Assembly: GCA_963854835.1 (NCBI GenBank)
Contig: OY978526.1
Span: 93,830,904 to 93,894,903, forward strand
Length of the DNA stretch: 64,000 nucleotides
Source: Megamerina dolium
Taxonomy: Eukaryota; Arthropoda; Insecta; Diptera; Megamerinidae
Direction: 5' to 3'
Part shown: piece after piece, positions 38,732 through 51,344 of the stretch
Position numbering within the stretch: position 1 is the first letter of the stretch
Layout: every line of letters begins with the position of its first letter
Notes under the pieces: model-generated
What the model was told of the DNA's origin: nothing
Seen by the model: the letters and a program-made list of their open reading frames with translations, nothing else
Databases searched by the model: none
Made by a program: the position numbers and the translations under genes

Positions 38732-41700
38732 ATGCTTTTCAAACAGTTTATCCTCTTTGGACTCAGGAGCGGTAATAGTTTGGCCGCATTTATTTTCTTC
38801 GTCGTTATCATTAACAACGTGAGAGCCAATTTGATATCATACGACAACAGCGATGGTGGCATCGGTGAGGTAAGGCAACTCAATCAAAACCAACAGAGGC
38901 GACACACACACAAAGAATTTGATTTTGAGCAGGAAAAAGAAGACTTTAACAAGCGACAATTCAATCACTTTAATGTGGGTAGTAAAAAATATGGCGTAGC
39001 CGAGAACAAAACCCACATCAAGAGAATTAAAAAAAACATCATTTACCACAACGTTGCCGTTCCTGGAGTTGTAGATGAATTTACAGATGTTCTACCAGAA
39101 TTTGCTAACAAAGTTAATATAAGTTATCAGAGGCGGAATGAATTTAAAGCTCTATTAAGGCGATCATCAAAGTCAATAAATAAACAAGCATCAACAAAAA
39201 TTGTTGCCCGTGTTAAATTAAGGAAAAAATTACTAAAAAATAGACACAAAAAATCGTTACTGTTGCTACACCGCCGAAAACGTTATTTGCTCTTTCCCGA
39301 AGGCAGTTCATTTCAGATGGGTAAGTAAATGTTAGTGTTCTTGTATTGTAAAGCTCTGCATAACGACATCGGCAACAATAGCCATTTCACTAAAAATGTC
39401 ATCGTATACGGGTTACATTTTTTTATTTTGTATATTATTATAATTTTATATAGTTTGTGCTGTAGCTCAGTGGTTAGTGTTGCGAACACACTGTATTGGC
39501 TTGCTAGATGAGGCATCTACTTTAATATCGAAAATATTTTTCTGTCGGCAAGCAATTGGTAGTTCTTCCAGCTTAATAATTTGCCATAAAAACTTTTTTA
39601 AAAGAACTCTGTGACAAAGCACCATGTCACAAGATTTTTGCCCTTCGAAAACGCGAATATATGTAAGTCCTTTTACTACTGTTCAGAATTTAAGACCCAT
39701 AAAAGTATAGGAGGAAAAGCTTGGAAATTCATATACGCCAAATTGAATTTCAATGAAATCGGTTATATAACCTTTATGACCTATCAATACAATAGAAACC
39801 ACTGTGCTATGGCTTCACAATAAAATAATTTTCGTACAAAAAATTTGATTCTTGACAAAAAAAACCAATTTCTGCTGCGGTTCTTTCGCAGTATCATAAA
39901 AACAAAGGCTCATGGAGCGAAATTATGGTTATTTTTTTATTCATCATACCCAAATTACCTCAGTAAGGTTGGTGTCTAATCGGATTTATTTATACGTGTG
40001 CTAACAATAATATTGCTAATACGAATCGCTTATTTTATAATTGACGCTGCTTTTGTATATATTTAAGTTGTTATTAATGCACGTACTATTAACGCGCGAT
40101 TTTTTTAAGGTATCATTACTTTAGACAATTTGCTAAAGTACTATTCACGTCTTATAATTTATACATATATATAATAATGTATAATAGAAATATCCTTTCT
40201 TTCAACAGTCTTTGATTTAATCATACCAATCGTTGATTACACCAATTTCGCTATTATGGGCATTACTTGTGCTGTTGCTTGGGAGCTCCCAAGCAAGCCG
40301 CCTAGTGAGATAATTGAGAACTTCCGCGATAAGCTTAACGATGGCACCTTTGGCTTGAGTCGTCGCAATGATTCAACACAAGCGAAAATAAAATATGTGG
40401 ATGTGCATGATGACAATGACTATGACAATCAACTAACGTCAGCAACAGATTTTGCGAAAAATACTGCCAAACAATTTGATTACAAGTACGATAATAGTGA
40501 CAACCGGAAATCTACAATAAGACCAATATCACAATCAAACATAATATATTCATCAGCATTCTATCAACCCAATAGTAGTATTAAGACGTATACACAATCG
40601 GTGCATGCAAACCCCAACTCGTACTTCTACCACCAATCACCGTCAATTGCTTCATCCGTTTCCAATGACACTTATTCATATCCATATTATAATAATAAAA
40701 TTGCCAAGAAATACTATGAAGTGAAAAGCCGAAAGAAACCAATTTTTAAGGATATTGCACAGGTCAGAACCGGCAAAATGAAATTCAATAATGAGAAACA
40801 AAATATACTCAAACTCAAAAATTTCGATAATGCACAGTCTAGGGATATGTATTCCAATAAGTTTGAAGGTTTGCATTTGAAGCTGCCGTATCAAAAACAG
40901 TCCTATACTAATAAGAAGTACAATCCTAAGAACGGTGCTATTGACATATATGCTAATAATTACTTGACCAACACCTACAACTCGGAGAAAAATAAGAAAC
41001 ACACACCTCTCAACTGGCAGAAATATAAAAATGGGTGAATTTGTCAAATAACTTTTCTTATTCGTATCATTTTAATTACATTTACTAATTACAGTGAACT
41101 GCAATGGATAAAAGGTACAACTATTGCCGAACCATTAATATCGGGTACTTACGAGTATCACTCAAATGATCATATAAGTAATAATCGGAAAATATTAAAT
41201 AAACCTTCAAAGTATATGCGTTACCAAGTTTTTGGTAAAAAAAGACGTAGACGTCAAATTCACTGTACCGACGATTTTATGCGCGAAAGTGAAATGAAAT
41301 TACAGAAAATACATATACGTGAGCATTTGACGACACGTGAAAAACTATACAGCAAAATTGAAAAACTATATGAAGCGTAAGTGTGACTGCTGATATATGT
41401 ATAATAGGTTGGGTTGCTCTCCATGCAAGGATAGAAGATTCAAATGTCCTTACCTTAAGAGTTTGTATATTTGTTTACAGATATGAGAGCTTCCTTTGTA
41501 TTTGCCTCTATAACTTTAACTGTAATTACCATTACAATTACTTCATTATTTAACGTTTACACCGACTTTGGATTTAGTTCATGAGTTCCGGAATGATTGT
41601 GGGGTGCCTCTACCGTAATCTTGCGGAGGTGACGAAGATTAAAAATTGGATGTATTTAATCTTTTCAAAGAGTTGTGCATTGAGTTGCAATTCAATACGG

Positions 41701-42876
41701 AATAACGGTTGTGTATTTTATTCTTACCCTATACATATATCAGGCGCAGTAAAAAGAAATCCATTATTTTTAGTTCCTCGCTTGTTTAAGTATGATCATG
41801 TTACACTAGATGGCTAGATGTTACACAAAATTATCAAAATATTTGTTTTTTTTTTGTTGTAAAAAAATGTAATTATATTAACTGAGACGTTTCTCGTCAA
41901 TATGGTTGTCTTTCGATTTGATAATGGCCGCACAAACTTTACGAGTTCTTTCCACCAATTTTTGAGGTTTTTCTGGCATTCTTTAAACATTCCCACAAGT
42001 GAGATTCGCTGATTCGAACCTCATTGTCGATTTCAATGAGATTTGCGTCGGGAGATTGGGATTTCCATTCCATGAATTAAAGAGTGCCGTTGTCTTATTC
42101 GATTTCATGTATGATAGTTTGTGCAAAGTTTAAATGTGAGTTTAGGGTCATTATTTTGCTGAAACACGAACCCCTCACCTATCAAACCGATGCTAGATGG
42201 AATGAGGTGTTCTGAAGTATTCGGTGATACTGTTTCTTCCATATAATTCCATCAATCTTCACCAAATCGCCTACGATTTCGACTATAGTAGTATAGATTT
42301 TGTGTATTAGATTAAAAAAACAAATGAATTTTGATTTTTTGAATTTCAATAGGGTAATCTGAACTTTGACTTTGGCTTTGCGACAAGCCAAAGTCAAATA
42401 TTCCAAAGTCGACTATAGTAGTATCGATTTGGAATAAAATTAATTAAAATCATATATAATATATACATATTTCATTTAAAAATTATGATTGTGAATTATT
42501 TTTTATATCGTTTTCGTTTCTGTCCAGTCGAGGTCATAACGGTACCGCTTGTGTACTGCAGGCTCTTTGTGAATCTGGTGTGAATCAGGCCAACCAGTTA
42601 AACGCCAGCAAGCGACATGAACAACAAACTGAACCGTCTAGCTTTATTACAGAACTTCTGCATGCAATTTTTGCCTTGCCGAAGGACAAAATATTGTACC
42701 TAAGTAATATTGGCATAAATAAGATGATTGGAGGAGAAAAACGGGAGTACCACATAGACCCAAAAAAACACATTGCTTTACATTACCTTGAAGCGCACGC
42801 ATATGCGGGGAATTGTGCACAACGATATGCTGATTGTAAGCACAGAATATGGAATAAGGAAATTTTCGATATATGA
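38732..42876 (+). CDS. DM4/12-domain secreted protein, gene F
   Basis: Exons 38732-39320, 40209-41034, 41095-41376 and 42528-42876 (phases 1, 2, 2) give 681 residues, the largest member. Signal peptide: MLFKQFILFGLRSGNSLAAF plus FFVVIINNVRA. The propeptide is long and basic. The cleavage site and motif are HRRKRYLLFPEGSSFQMG. The core is AVAWELPSKPPSEIIENF, followed by a 250-residue Asn/Tyr/Lys-rich insert. A second basic site, GKKRRRRQ-like (FGKKRRRRQIHCTDDF), occurs in exon 3. Both Cys pairs are in the last exon (GTACVLQALCESG and GNCAQRYADCKHRIWN). Intron 1 contains a SINE and intron 3 a dispersed repeat plus a 14 bp hairpin. Confidence 0.86.
39461..39715 (+). mobile_element. SINE copy in gene F intron 1
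   Basis: The tRNA-like head TGTAGCTCAGTGGTTAGTGT (A box) is followed by a degenerate B-box region, then the shared body (CTGTCGGCAAGCAATTGGTA, AATTTGCCATA, GAACTCTGTGACAAAGC). It is sense to gene F. It is not a tRNA gene: the anticodon and acceptor stems do not close. Confidence 0.68.
42278..42430. repeat. Dispersed repeat with 14 bp hairpin
   Basis: CGACTATAGTAGTAT occurs at about 42280 and again at about 42411, bracketing roughly 130 bp. Inside, TTTGACTTTGGCTT (42365-42378) and its exact complement (42385-42398) form a perfect 14 bp stem with a 6 nt loop. The left half resembles 14585-14655. It lies in intron 3 of gene F. Confidence 0.5.
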
Positions 42877-43470
42877 CGACTTTTGTCTTGTTTAATTCCT
42901 AGATTTTGTTCTACTAAAATAAAACACAATGAAAACGTATTTGTGAAGCAAATTTAAGCTTGGTTTATAATTACTAAATGTTTAATAATGGAGGTACTGT
43001 GCAACTTCAATATCAGTTGTTAAAAAGAGGATATAAGACTTAAATACTATCTCCACATTTGTGGAATTGGAAAATTTAGGGATTTTAAAAAAAAAATGTA
43101 CGGTAGCACAAAATCATATTTTCTATTGAACTTCATGTAGTTAATATGGCCTACAAAAAGAGCGAGTGCAACTACCTGTATATTTTTTATCATGGTACTA
43201 AGTAATTTCTCACGAATTCAGAGCAATAACCTGTAAACAACCTCATTATCATCAATACGTATGCATATGCATATGTACATATGTGCTACATTTCTTTTTT
43301 TTTTGTGACAGTCTATTCTATTTGATGTTTATAAACCCTTTTTCATTAACAAATATTTGTACAATTTTTAACACATTGATTATAATATTCTTGCAACTGT
43401 TTTATTATTGCTCCAGATATGAGGTATTGTATATACATATATATAGACGACTTTGTATATATACATAAAC

Positions 43471-43492
43471 ATATATATATATATATATATAT
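43471..43492. repeat. (AT)n microsatellite
   Basis: Eleven AT dinucleotides in an intergenic AT-rich segment. Confidence 0.8.
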
Positions 43493-43549
43493 GGAGATAT
43501 GTAATTGTACAGAAATACAATTATCCCATCGCACCTTGCGAAACCCTTC

Positions 43550-44390
43550 CAAGGGAAAATCAACCGAAACAGTGTTGTATTCACTTATCAGAGAAGTTGA
43601 GGAAGATAAGGAATATATGTACACTAGTAGATTTCTTAGATATTGAGGGCGCTTTCAACAGCATCCAGCCGAGGGAAATAACTCGTTCGTGTATTCAACG
43701 TTAGGGAGTTCGACGGAGCGCATATCTGTCAACAGGGATACCCCTCAAGGCGGCATGATTTCTCCGCTGTTGTGGATTTATTCAATTAATATAATGTTGC
43801 GAAGCCTGGAGGAGACGGGTTATCAGGTTGTTGTCTATGCAGATGATGTTGCCGTTACATTAAGGAGGAAATTTCCGAATACTCTCTGTGGTATAATGAA
43901 AGGCTTATTGAATGAAATTGACCGATGGTCTAAATCATGTAGTTTAGGTGTTAATGCCAATAAAAATTTGTTCACTAGAAAGCACAGATTACTTGATGTC
44001 AGACCTTCAGCCTTGGACGGTATAATATTGTCATTTAGCGACAAAGCCCACTAAGCCCGGACTAATGTTGGAGAGGAAGCTGCTTTGGAATATTAATGTA
44101 GAGGATAGAGTCAGGAAGGCAGTTACGTACAGCGTTCTATTCATGTAAAAGAGTGGTGGAATCGAGATGGGACCTAAAACCCCAGGTAATACACTGGTTA
44201 TATACGGCATTGGTAAGACCAATCTTAACGTACCGCATCCTAGTTTGGTGGCCAGCACTTAGTAAAGGTAATGCGGTTAGATGCATGGAAAACATTCAGA
44301 GGTTAGCAGGCTTATGAATAAGCGGGGCTCTCCAAACTACCCCAACAGCGGCATTAAATGTCATACTGCATCTTTTACCTATGAACCTAT
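43550..44390 (+). mobile_element. Non-LTR retrotransposon RT fragment
   Basis: Plus-strand frames encode reverse transcriptase motifs in order. They are FLDIEGAFNSI (first Asp), TPQGGMISPLLWIYSINI, VVYADDVAV (catalytic YADD) and DRWSKSCSLGVNANK. They end with YTALVRPILTYRILVWWPAL and a terminal LAGL stretch. Frameshifts separate the blocks. The LLW-SINIM and GVNxxK pattern suggests an R1/I-type rather than Jockey-type enzyme; clade placement is tentative. It lies between genes F and G. Confidence 0.75.
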
Positions 44391-45087
44391 ACTAAGATAC
44401 TACAATTTCTTAAAAGTTGATTTAGCTTATGATAATTCCTCAATAATTCTAAAGTATTTATTAACAGTGTAATTTGTGTTTGAAGTACATTTTTTCTATT
44501 GGGTATACATAAAAATATGTAGGCCTATATGTATATATATACATATATATAGTAATTAGATAGAATTCCGTAAAATTAGCGTGTACATTACTAACAGCGC
44601 ATGACAAGCGCAGTCATAGAACAACTTTAAATGAAAGCAGTGCGCAACAGTAAAATAAAAAAATAAAAAATTTAACATATCCACGCTTAAAATGTATATG
44701 TGTTTAACACAAAAATTCAAAACGAAATTAACGAAGACGAAAGCAATTTGTCAAAGTGAAGAAGATGTGTTAAAGTAACAGTAGTGGGAATTAATATCGT
44801 AACGTAAACAACGAAACAGATCATGTTGTGCATAAATCGTTTTACAAGTAAAGATCTTAATAGGCATAGTTTATTTAATTTATTAAGAATCTAAAATGAT
44901 GTAGAATTAGAACATTATTCATTGTTTTTCCAAAGGTGATATGTTCAAACCCTTAAGCCGACGCCTTTATGGGGGAAGATTTCGCAATAGATTCCCATGA
45001 AGGTTCCTCAATGAAAACAGTTGGAGTTTGTTTTGATCCAAATCCAGTTTATCGGAAAATTACGCAATAAGTGGTGTGTGTTGACCT

Positions 45088-45350
45088 TCTGATTTAATAT
45101 CGAATAGTTTTTTCTTTCGAACGGTATCCACCTGTCGGCAAGCAATTGGCAATTCTGCCGGCTGTAACAATTTGCCATTGTAAAGCTTCTAAATGAACTC
45201 TGTGACAAAACTTAGAAAAAATGATGTCGCAAGGGTTCTGCCGTTAGAAACGGGCAAAAATAAGTACATCCCTTCTAATACTGTCAAAATTTAACACGCA
45301 CATCAGTAATGGAAGAGAAGCTCGGCCAAAGAGTTCTTCGGGGCTTATAA
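45088..45350 (+). mobile_element. SINE copy directly upstream of gene G
   Basis: Lacks the tRNA head but keeps the body from TATCGAATAG through ATCCACCTGTCGGCAAGCAA and GTCGCAAGGGTTCTGCCGTT to the terminal TTCGGGGCTTATAAG. It ends about 58 bp before the gene G start codon, in the same orientation. Confidence 0.7.
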
Positions 45351-45407
45351 GTTTCATAAGTGCAGGAAAACATATTTAATAATAATTTTGTTTGTAAATT
45401 AAAGACA

Positions 45408-46639
45408 ATGACAATGACAATGAAGTTCTCGTTATGGGTAGTATCTACATTATTACTGCGATTAGCATGTACAAATAATATTGTAGCTGTGAAATCGTAC
45501 AATCTAACATTTACTAGTGCTGTCAATGATATTAACAAAATTATAAGAAACAAAAATATGACGCCGCTACTAGAACAACCAAATCAGCCAAACCAACGAA
45601 AATTACAACGAGGCAAACGATATTTGGATTTCAATAAAGGCTCACGCATGTCCGTATGTATTATCAATTTTGAATTACTAATGAATTTTTCAATGGCTTT
45701 CCATATTTCGTACAGTGGCGAACCACCGTTAAGAATAATATCTTAAAAATCAACACACTTTGGGGTTATGGTTTTGGTATGCGTACAAATTTTCCATTTC
45801 CTGATAAAAAAGATCGTCTGCGGCCGTTTTTTAAACGTGATCTTTTACATGCCATGGAAGACATGCTCGATGGGTATATTAACAAAATTACAATATACTA
45901 TGACTGAATTCCCTAACATTGTAATAATTTCAACTTAGACATGGATTGGATGGACGTGCGTGTATATTAAAAGCTTATTGTACGGTTACATTGGAAGCTG
46001 AGTCAAATATTAGTGAAGGCATACTTTTTAAATTGTTAAACATATTTTTTAGGTATGTATTAATTAATCTATACCAAAAGGGTCCAACGAACTTGCGAAA
46101 ACAATATGTTGCCATTTTATTGGGTGCTCAGTGGCTCAAAAATAAGTAATATTCGTCAATTTAATATCTTTTTGTTGAAAACTAGAAATATTGTAATTTA
46201 ATCAACATAACTAAGTCTATCTTTAGAAAGGTCTATTTTTCACTTCTTCCTGAACCTCTTTTTCTCAGATCCTCAAGTGTACTGATAACTGCCACTGCCT
46301 AAGTTGAATAATAATCCATAACATTGTTGTTTTATTTTTGACTTATTGCGTTATTCGAATTGAACTTGTACATATTCTGAATTCTTTTAGCTTATACAAA
46401 ACCACTAGCAATAAAAAAGACACCTTCGTTAAGTTACAATAAAAGTTGGTTAATATTACTTTCAAATTAATTGTTAAATTTAATTACATTTCATTCTAAT
46501 GGTTAATTTTCATTACAGATTTTCCAAAAACGATAAGCAACATTTTCCGTATTTACAAAAAGATTACTGCGCTGAAATTCTTCACAGCCACTGCCCTTTG
46601 GGTTTCGACAGTATTTCGCCATATACAGATGATGTCTAA
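45408..46639 (+). CDS. DM4/12-domain secreted protein, gene G
   Basis: Exons 45408-45653, 45716-45873, 45939-46052 and 46519-46639 (phases 0, 2, 2) give 212 residues. Three in-frame ATGs (45408, 45414, 45420) open the signal peptide (MKFSLWVVSTLLLRLACT); the first was taken. Processing site and motif: QRGKRYLDFNKGSRMS. Core: LKINTLWGYGFGMRTNFP. The first Cys pair is GRACILKAYCTVTLE, in a 114 nt exon; it lacks the Glu usual after the second Cys. The second pair is DYCAEILHSHCPLGFD. It is the same size as B but retains the cleavage motif. Confidence 0.87.
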
Positions 46640-47337
46640 CCACTGCACATTGAGTTAAGAAAAGGGATTAATAGTCACATATAATCCTAATGTGGGCCAA
46701 GTTAAATTAAAAACTTTGATTTGAAAGGATAAAATTTTAAATAAAAATTATTTTATAACATTTTTTATCGTTAATAAAACGAAAAATAACTTTATCGGCC
46801 AGATAGGTCGGGTTACCTTCCTCAGGGTGTTATATAAAATTGTATAAATGATATTGCATCGAACATGCTATTTGTTTGTAGATCCATTCGTATCCACTAT
46901 GCATGCTAATATCGTAGCTTCTATTTCAGACTAAAATTGTCACCAGTTTTGGTATTTTCTTGATACGTGTACAATTTTCTGCATCTATTACTACAAAAAA
47001 TTTTGAATAAGTCAATTTTCAGTTTAAAATTATGTAAACTTATATTTAGTATCCACTTTTTGACAAATTTCCCATACAAAAATCTGTCAAAAAGCCGATA
47101 CTAAATTTATGTAGGAACTTAATTTTGACTATGAGTAAGCGATAATGTATTTTACTTGCATTTATTTTGTATTTAAGGATAAAATAAATTACAAAAATAT
47201 TCAAAATTATGGATTACATCAATTAAATAAATAAATAAGTAATACGAAAATGCATTACAGCGGACTCCAAAGTGTAGGACCGCTGTATCGCGTTATTGGC
47301 TTGTGAAAAGTGTGTTGTTATTCATATTTCACCCTTT
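46640..47337. other. Convergent intergenic region between G and H
   Basis: No gene recognised. It holds the 3' ends of genes G and H. A short word, GACAAATTTCCCATACAAAA-like, shows imperfect self-complementarity near 47050-47110, but no element could be defined. Confidence 0.4.
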
Positions 47338-49887
47338 TTAGTGGTGTCGGTAGTAATCTGCTGGTGGTGTTGAATACTTTCCAAAAGCTAATTCAAATAA
47401 CGAAAACTCACAGGAATATTGTTGTGCACAATCGTTTATCTGATGTGCGTAGCGATAGACCTGATCATATTGCTTTATATCAGTGTCTTCACGCAGCTCA
47501 CGGGTTAAGACATGATGTTTTGGTAACCTATGTATACATAAATATTTATACAATACATAAGATTTTACAAACAATGATCAAAATATTGTATTTATAGTGT
47601 ACTTACCTAAATATGGTGCGTAGCATTTCTCCAATCATGCTGATTTTTGAGTTTCCTAAATATTTACGACTTTCACAGAGTGTACGCAATACACAGTCGC
47701 GTCCGTTATAGCCCATGCTGAAAATTAAAAAAAAAAAAAAAAAAAATAGAAGAAGGAAATAAGCAATATTATTTATTTCAGGCATTTTTAGAAAATATTT
47801 AAAGACGCAGACACACGCTCATTGAAATATGATATTTTGTCCTAAAACTGTATGATGAAAAATATGTATAATGAAGCATGTGAACACAGTGAACATATAA
47901 CTTCATCATATACATATTCAATTATATGATATAGACTATGTCCTACATATTTCTATTCGATTTGCTTCGACTAGATTTCTGTGGTATGAAAATATAAAAT
48001 TAATAAATTTAGTAGGGGTTGTAACATTCGGTTTTTTTTGTAGTTATATTCACATTCGTAGTAGTAATTCAAATAAAGTTGTTTTTAAAAACAGTATTAA
48101 AAATGTTAAAAAAGTCTGGTTGATTACCCTGCAGCGGCTGTTTTTGATCGACGGTCAGCAAACGCGGTACCCATTGCGTCGATAGCTTTTTCATCTCCAA
48201 AACATATCACCGATAAACTGTTGCAGATGTTGAAGAACGTTTCTGTAACCATTACAATGATTTTTCGGAAGTTTTTCCCATAAGGAACAATATTTGTTCA
48301 ACATGCGGTACTCCTGTTTTTCATTATTTTTACTACGATGAAAGTAGCATCACTCAAACGACTGTAGCTTACAAACGAATGGACGAAATGTCATGAAACT
48401 TCATACATGAACTAGTGACAGATGAGCTTGTCGCAATAAATCATGATAATTTTAGTGGCGCCAACTATTAAAAAATCTCGGGACTTTTCGCCTCATGTAG
48501 CTAGTATATGTATGTATTTTATTAAATATTATTCGATAGTGATGACATATTTTCGATATCATATACCTAATCGTGGATGCGTGTTTTATTCGGCTTCCAC
48601 TGCTAATTCTATTCTACTTCTATGGCAATTCTATTTTGAACATTTTGATGATGTGTTTGTGTGCGTTTATCGCAAAAAAAAAATAGACTATGGAAGGCAT
48701 ATCTCAGGATCTCAAGTTTTGTCTCACTACTCTTTGCTTGCATATGTACATAGATAGATATTTATGTATATGTTTCGACCACTTTGCACCAATATTGAAA
48801 CAATTAAATTTCAAAAATTTTTGCTATTAGCATGAGTATCTAATTCTATACACATTTTCGAAGCTAGTCCATCCACCTTTCGATATTAAGATAATTCATG
48901 TAGCCTATATTATATATCATATTTTTATAGGATCCTGTGTCCGCGCCTTAAGTAACAACACAATAAATTTACTTTTCGACCACAGTTATAATTTCTTTGA
49001 AGAGTGCACTACGCGTACGTCTACGTAGTGTATTTAGTGGTACAGCGTGACGTGAGAAACCATGTAGATGATTTAAAGTCCATGATGTATTTGGTAAATC
49101 GTAAGCAACACCCCAATTAAGGCCAAAGCTCATATAATTGTAACGTGGATTACCAATAATGCCAACAGTAAAACAAACTGCCACCTAAAATGGCAATTTT
49201 AAGTAAGCTTAGCTCTACAAAAGTAAGTTTAAATCGTTTTCAATGATAACAGTTGCAATAACGACATATGTGGCGGAATAACTTAAGGTAACAGTGTTCG
49301 AAACAACAAAACATTTTGAAATGGTAAATACAAAAAAATTAAAAACAAAACCCACAATAATAAAATAGAAAAAATAAAAAATAAAAAAACAGACACCAAC
49401 AAGTTCTACATACTGAAAATGAAGATCCTTCCGGAAATGAAAGATATCTTTTAGGGCGCGATAAAATATGTTGATGTTGTTGTACTTTAGGATGTAATGA
49501 TACTCGTATATCTGATAAAGGTTGTAAATCCAACAATGAGCGTTTTATTATATATGTCGATATTGGTGTTGATGATGATCGTAGTGTTGTCCTTGAAGTG
49601 TTTTCACATTCATTCTCTAAAGCCATTTTGTCTTGAACTACGTTGGTGTCAGCAGCAAGACTATTGCCATTTATATAATATATGGATGATAATGGTGTCA
49701 AAGATATATTCGTTGATGTGAGCGTAGGTTTCACTGTCACCAACTGTGACAATGATGACTCGTCATAAACTTTTGCATTTACAATGCAATTGAATGCTGT
49801 GAAACCGCATATTATAATATTGACCACAAATATTGGTTCTAATAAGTAGATGATTTCCTTTACAATTTCTATACTTCCATTTTTCAT
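47338..49887 (-). CDS. DM4/12-domain secreted protein, gene H
   Basis: Exons 49414-49887, 48973-49184, 47607-47717 and 47338-47527 (phases 0, 2, 2) give 328 residues. The start ATG is 49887; the frame is open upstream but has no ATG. Hydrophobic signal/anchor VNIIICGFTAFNCIVNA. The propeptide runs to the cleavage site and motif SRPKRYLSFPEGSSFS. The core is NPRYNYMSFGLNWGVAYDLP. First Cys pair: GRDCVLRTLCESRKYLG, in a 111 nt exon. Second pair: NDCAQQYSCEFSLFEL, with five residues between the Cys. Closest relatives here are I and K, sharing GIIGNP, NWGVAYDLP and LAFGKY. Confidence 0.88.
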
Positions 49888-51344
49888 ATTCACACAAATA
49901 ATGCTACTCAATTAAAGGAACTCGAACACACAGCACTCACAAGTAGGTATTACGCACGATTTTTAGAGTTAAAGAATTGTATTTCACCGTTACAAGATGC
50001 GTGAGGCCAATGGCAGTAAAAATCATAAATAATGCTGATCAATTTCAATGCAAATATGGATCTTATGCTTAGCGCTGTTAACACTATACAATGCAGCAGC
50101 ATACAACAGTAACGTATAGAAGGGGAGCTTTATTTTATATGGGTGCCAGAATACAGTCCCAGAACACCGTGGTGCATATTTTATAATACCTATGAAAAGT
50201 CCGACGATAACAGCGGTCGTCATTGGCTAGCAAGGCCCATGATACTCTGAAGAAATAAGTTGTAGTTATTATTTGGATATTTGAAAGATACTCCTGATGC
50301 ACCAGTTCATTGGTATCCTGGATCAAAGCTCTCTTCTAATATTGCCCAAAATTTAACACGAACAGCTGTATTAAAATAGAAGCTACAGCTTTTGCTGATA
50401 TAATTGGAATTTTCGGTATGCAGTCTTGTATTGCATGAGTAAGGTTTATCATATAATTTATGTGGCGAGTAAAATTAAACAATTTGTACTGTGAAAACAA
50501 AATTTGCCCACGAAATAAAAACCTGTGAGCGCCCTTGTTACACCACAGAGTGTTAATTTGCAACAAAATGTGTGTAACATGACGCTTGGGTAAAGTATGT
50601 ACATTAGGATGTATCGAATTATCGAATATGAAAAAAGTTGTCTGCTGCAGAAATTGCTAATTGTGAAAAGATGCAACTCATCTATAATATGCAACCAAAC
50701 AAAGTAAACAACTCGTAGGTTCATCAGAATTTTGATAATTATCAAGCTACCGCTCAACCTAAATGTTACCGTAGTCCGTAAATTGTATATCATAATTGCT
50801 CAGCTACACATATTTTGCGAAACAGATCGTGCTTTATTGTTTCTCTTACAGAATCATAAAAAAATATACTCAGAAACATCTATATCTGCCGACTCTAATT
50901 ACTTAGTTGCCAACCCTATATTTCCATGTAAATCGCAATTTTTTTGGTGTGGAATGTTAACAATAATTCTCGTACATTACACAACCGAAAATTGATTTGT
51001 GCTAGTCCTTATCCGAGGCACGGTTTGATTTTTCATTGGGTGAGCGTTTTTATGTGATGGGTCCTAAGCCCAACGCACAACCTCTAACCGAGGAGGTTTT
51101 CGACAATCACTTCAGCCTCCTCCAACGGGTGCCAGTAAGACGTTTCGCGGTGATCTCTAATTTACCCCTAATGAAAAATTAAAACATGACTCGGATATGG
51201 AACGCAGCCTTTGTTGATGATCCCCGCAAACGAAATAAGGACCACGATCACGGAATTTTATACAAGTGAACGTAATTGAAATTATCGCAACACAAAAGTA
51301 ACTATACTTTCTATACGTATATAATGAACGTATAATGAACTCAC
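49888..51344. other. Region between genes H and I; no 3' exons of I found
   Basis: This 1.46 kb should contain the missing 3' exons of gene I, but no convincing C-x5-C or terminal Cys-pair exon is seen on the minus strand. A SINE tail fragment lies near 50345-50390 (AAATTTAACACGAACAGC). At about 51000-51250 there is TE-like sequence without a clear frame. The right end must include the H promoter only if H and I are separate transcripts. Confidence 0.5.

Noticed and set aside
39461..39535. tRNA-like sequence with A box
   Set aside because: No closing acceptor stem or standard anticodon arm and continues into the SINE body; called SINE rather than tRNA gene.
43346..43704. Overlapping Ile/Tyr-rich frames in both strands
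   Set aside because: Products of the (AT)n repeat; only the RT motifs further right are real.
50110..50240. Possible degenerate Cys-pair exon of gene I (minus strand, after an AG with ATGGGC as in H and K)
   Set aside because: Only scattered similarity (V-L/I, K-Y) and both Cys positions are lost with a stop early in the expected frame; cannot be told from chance.
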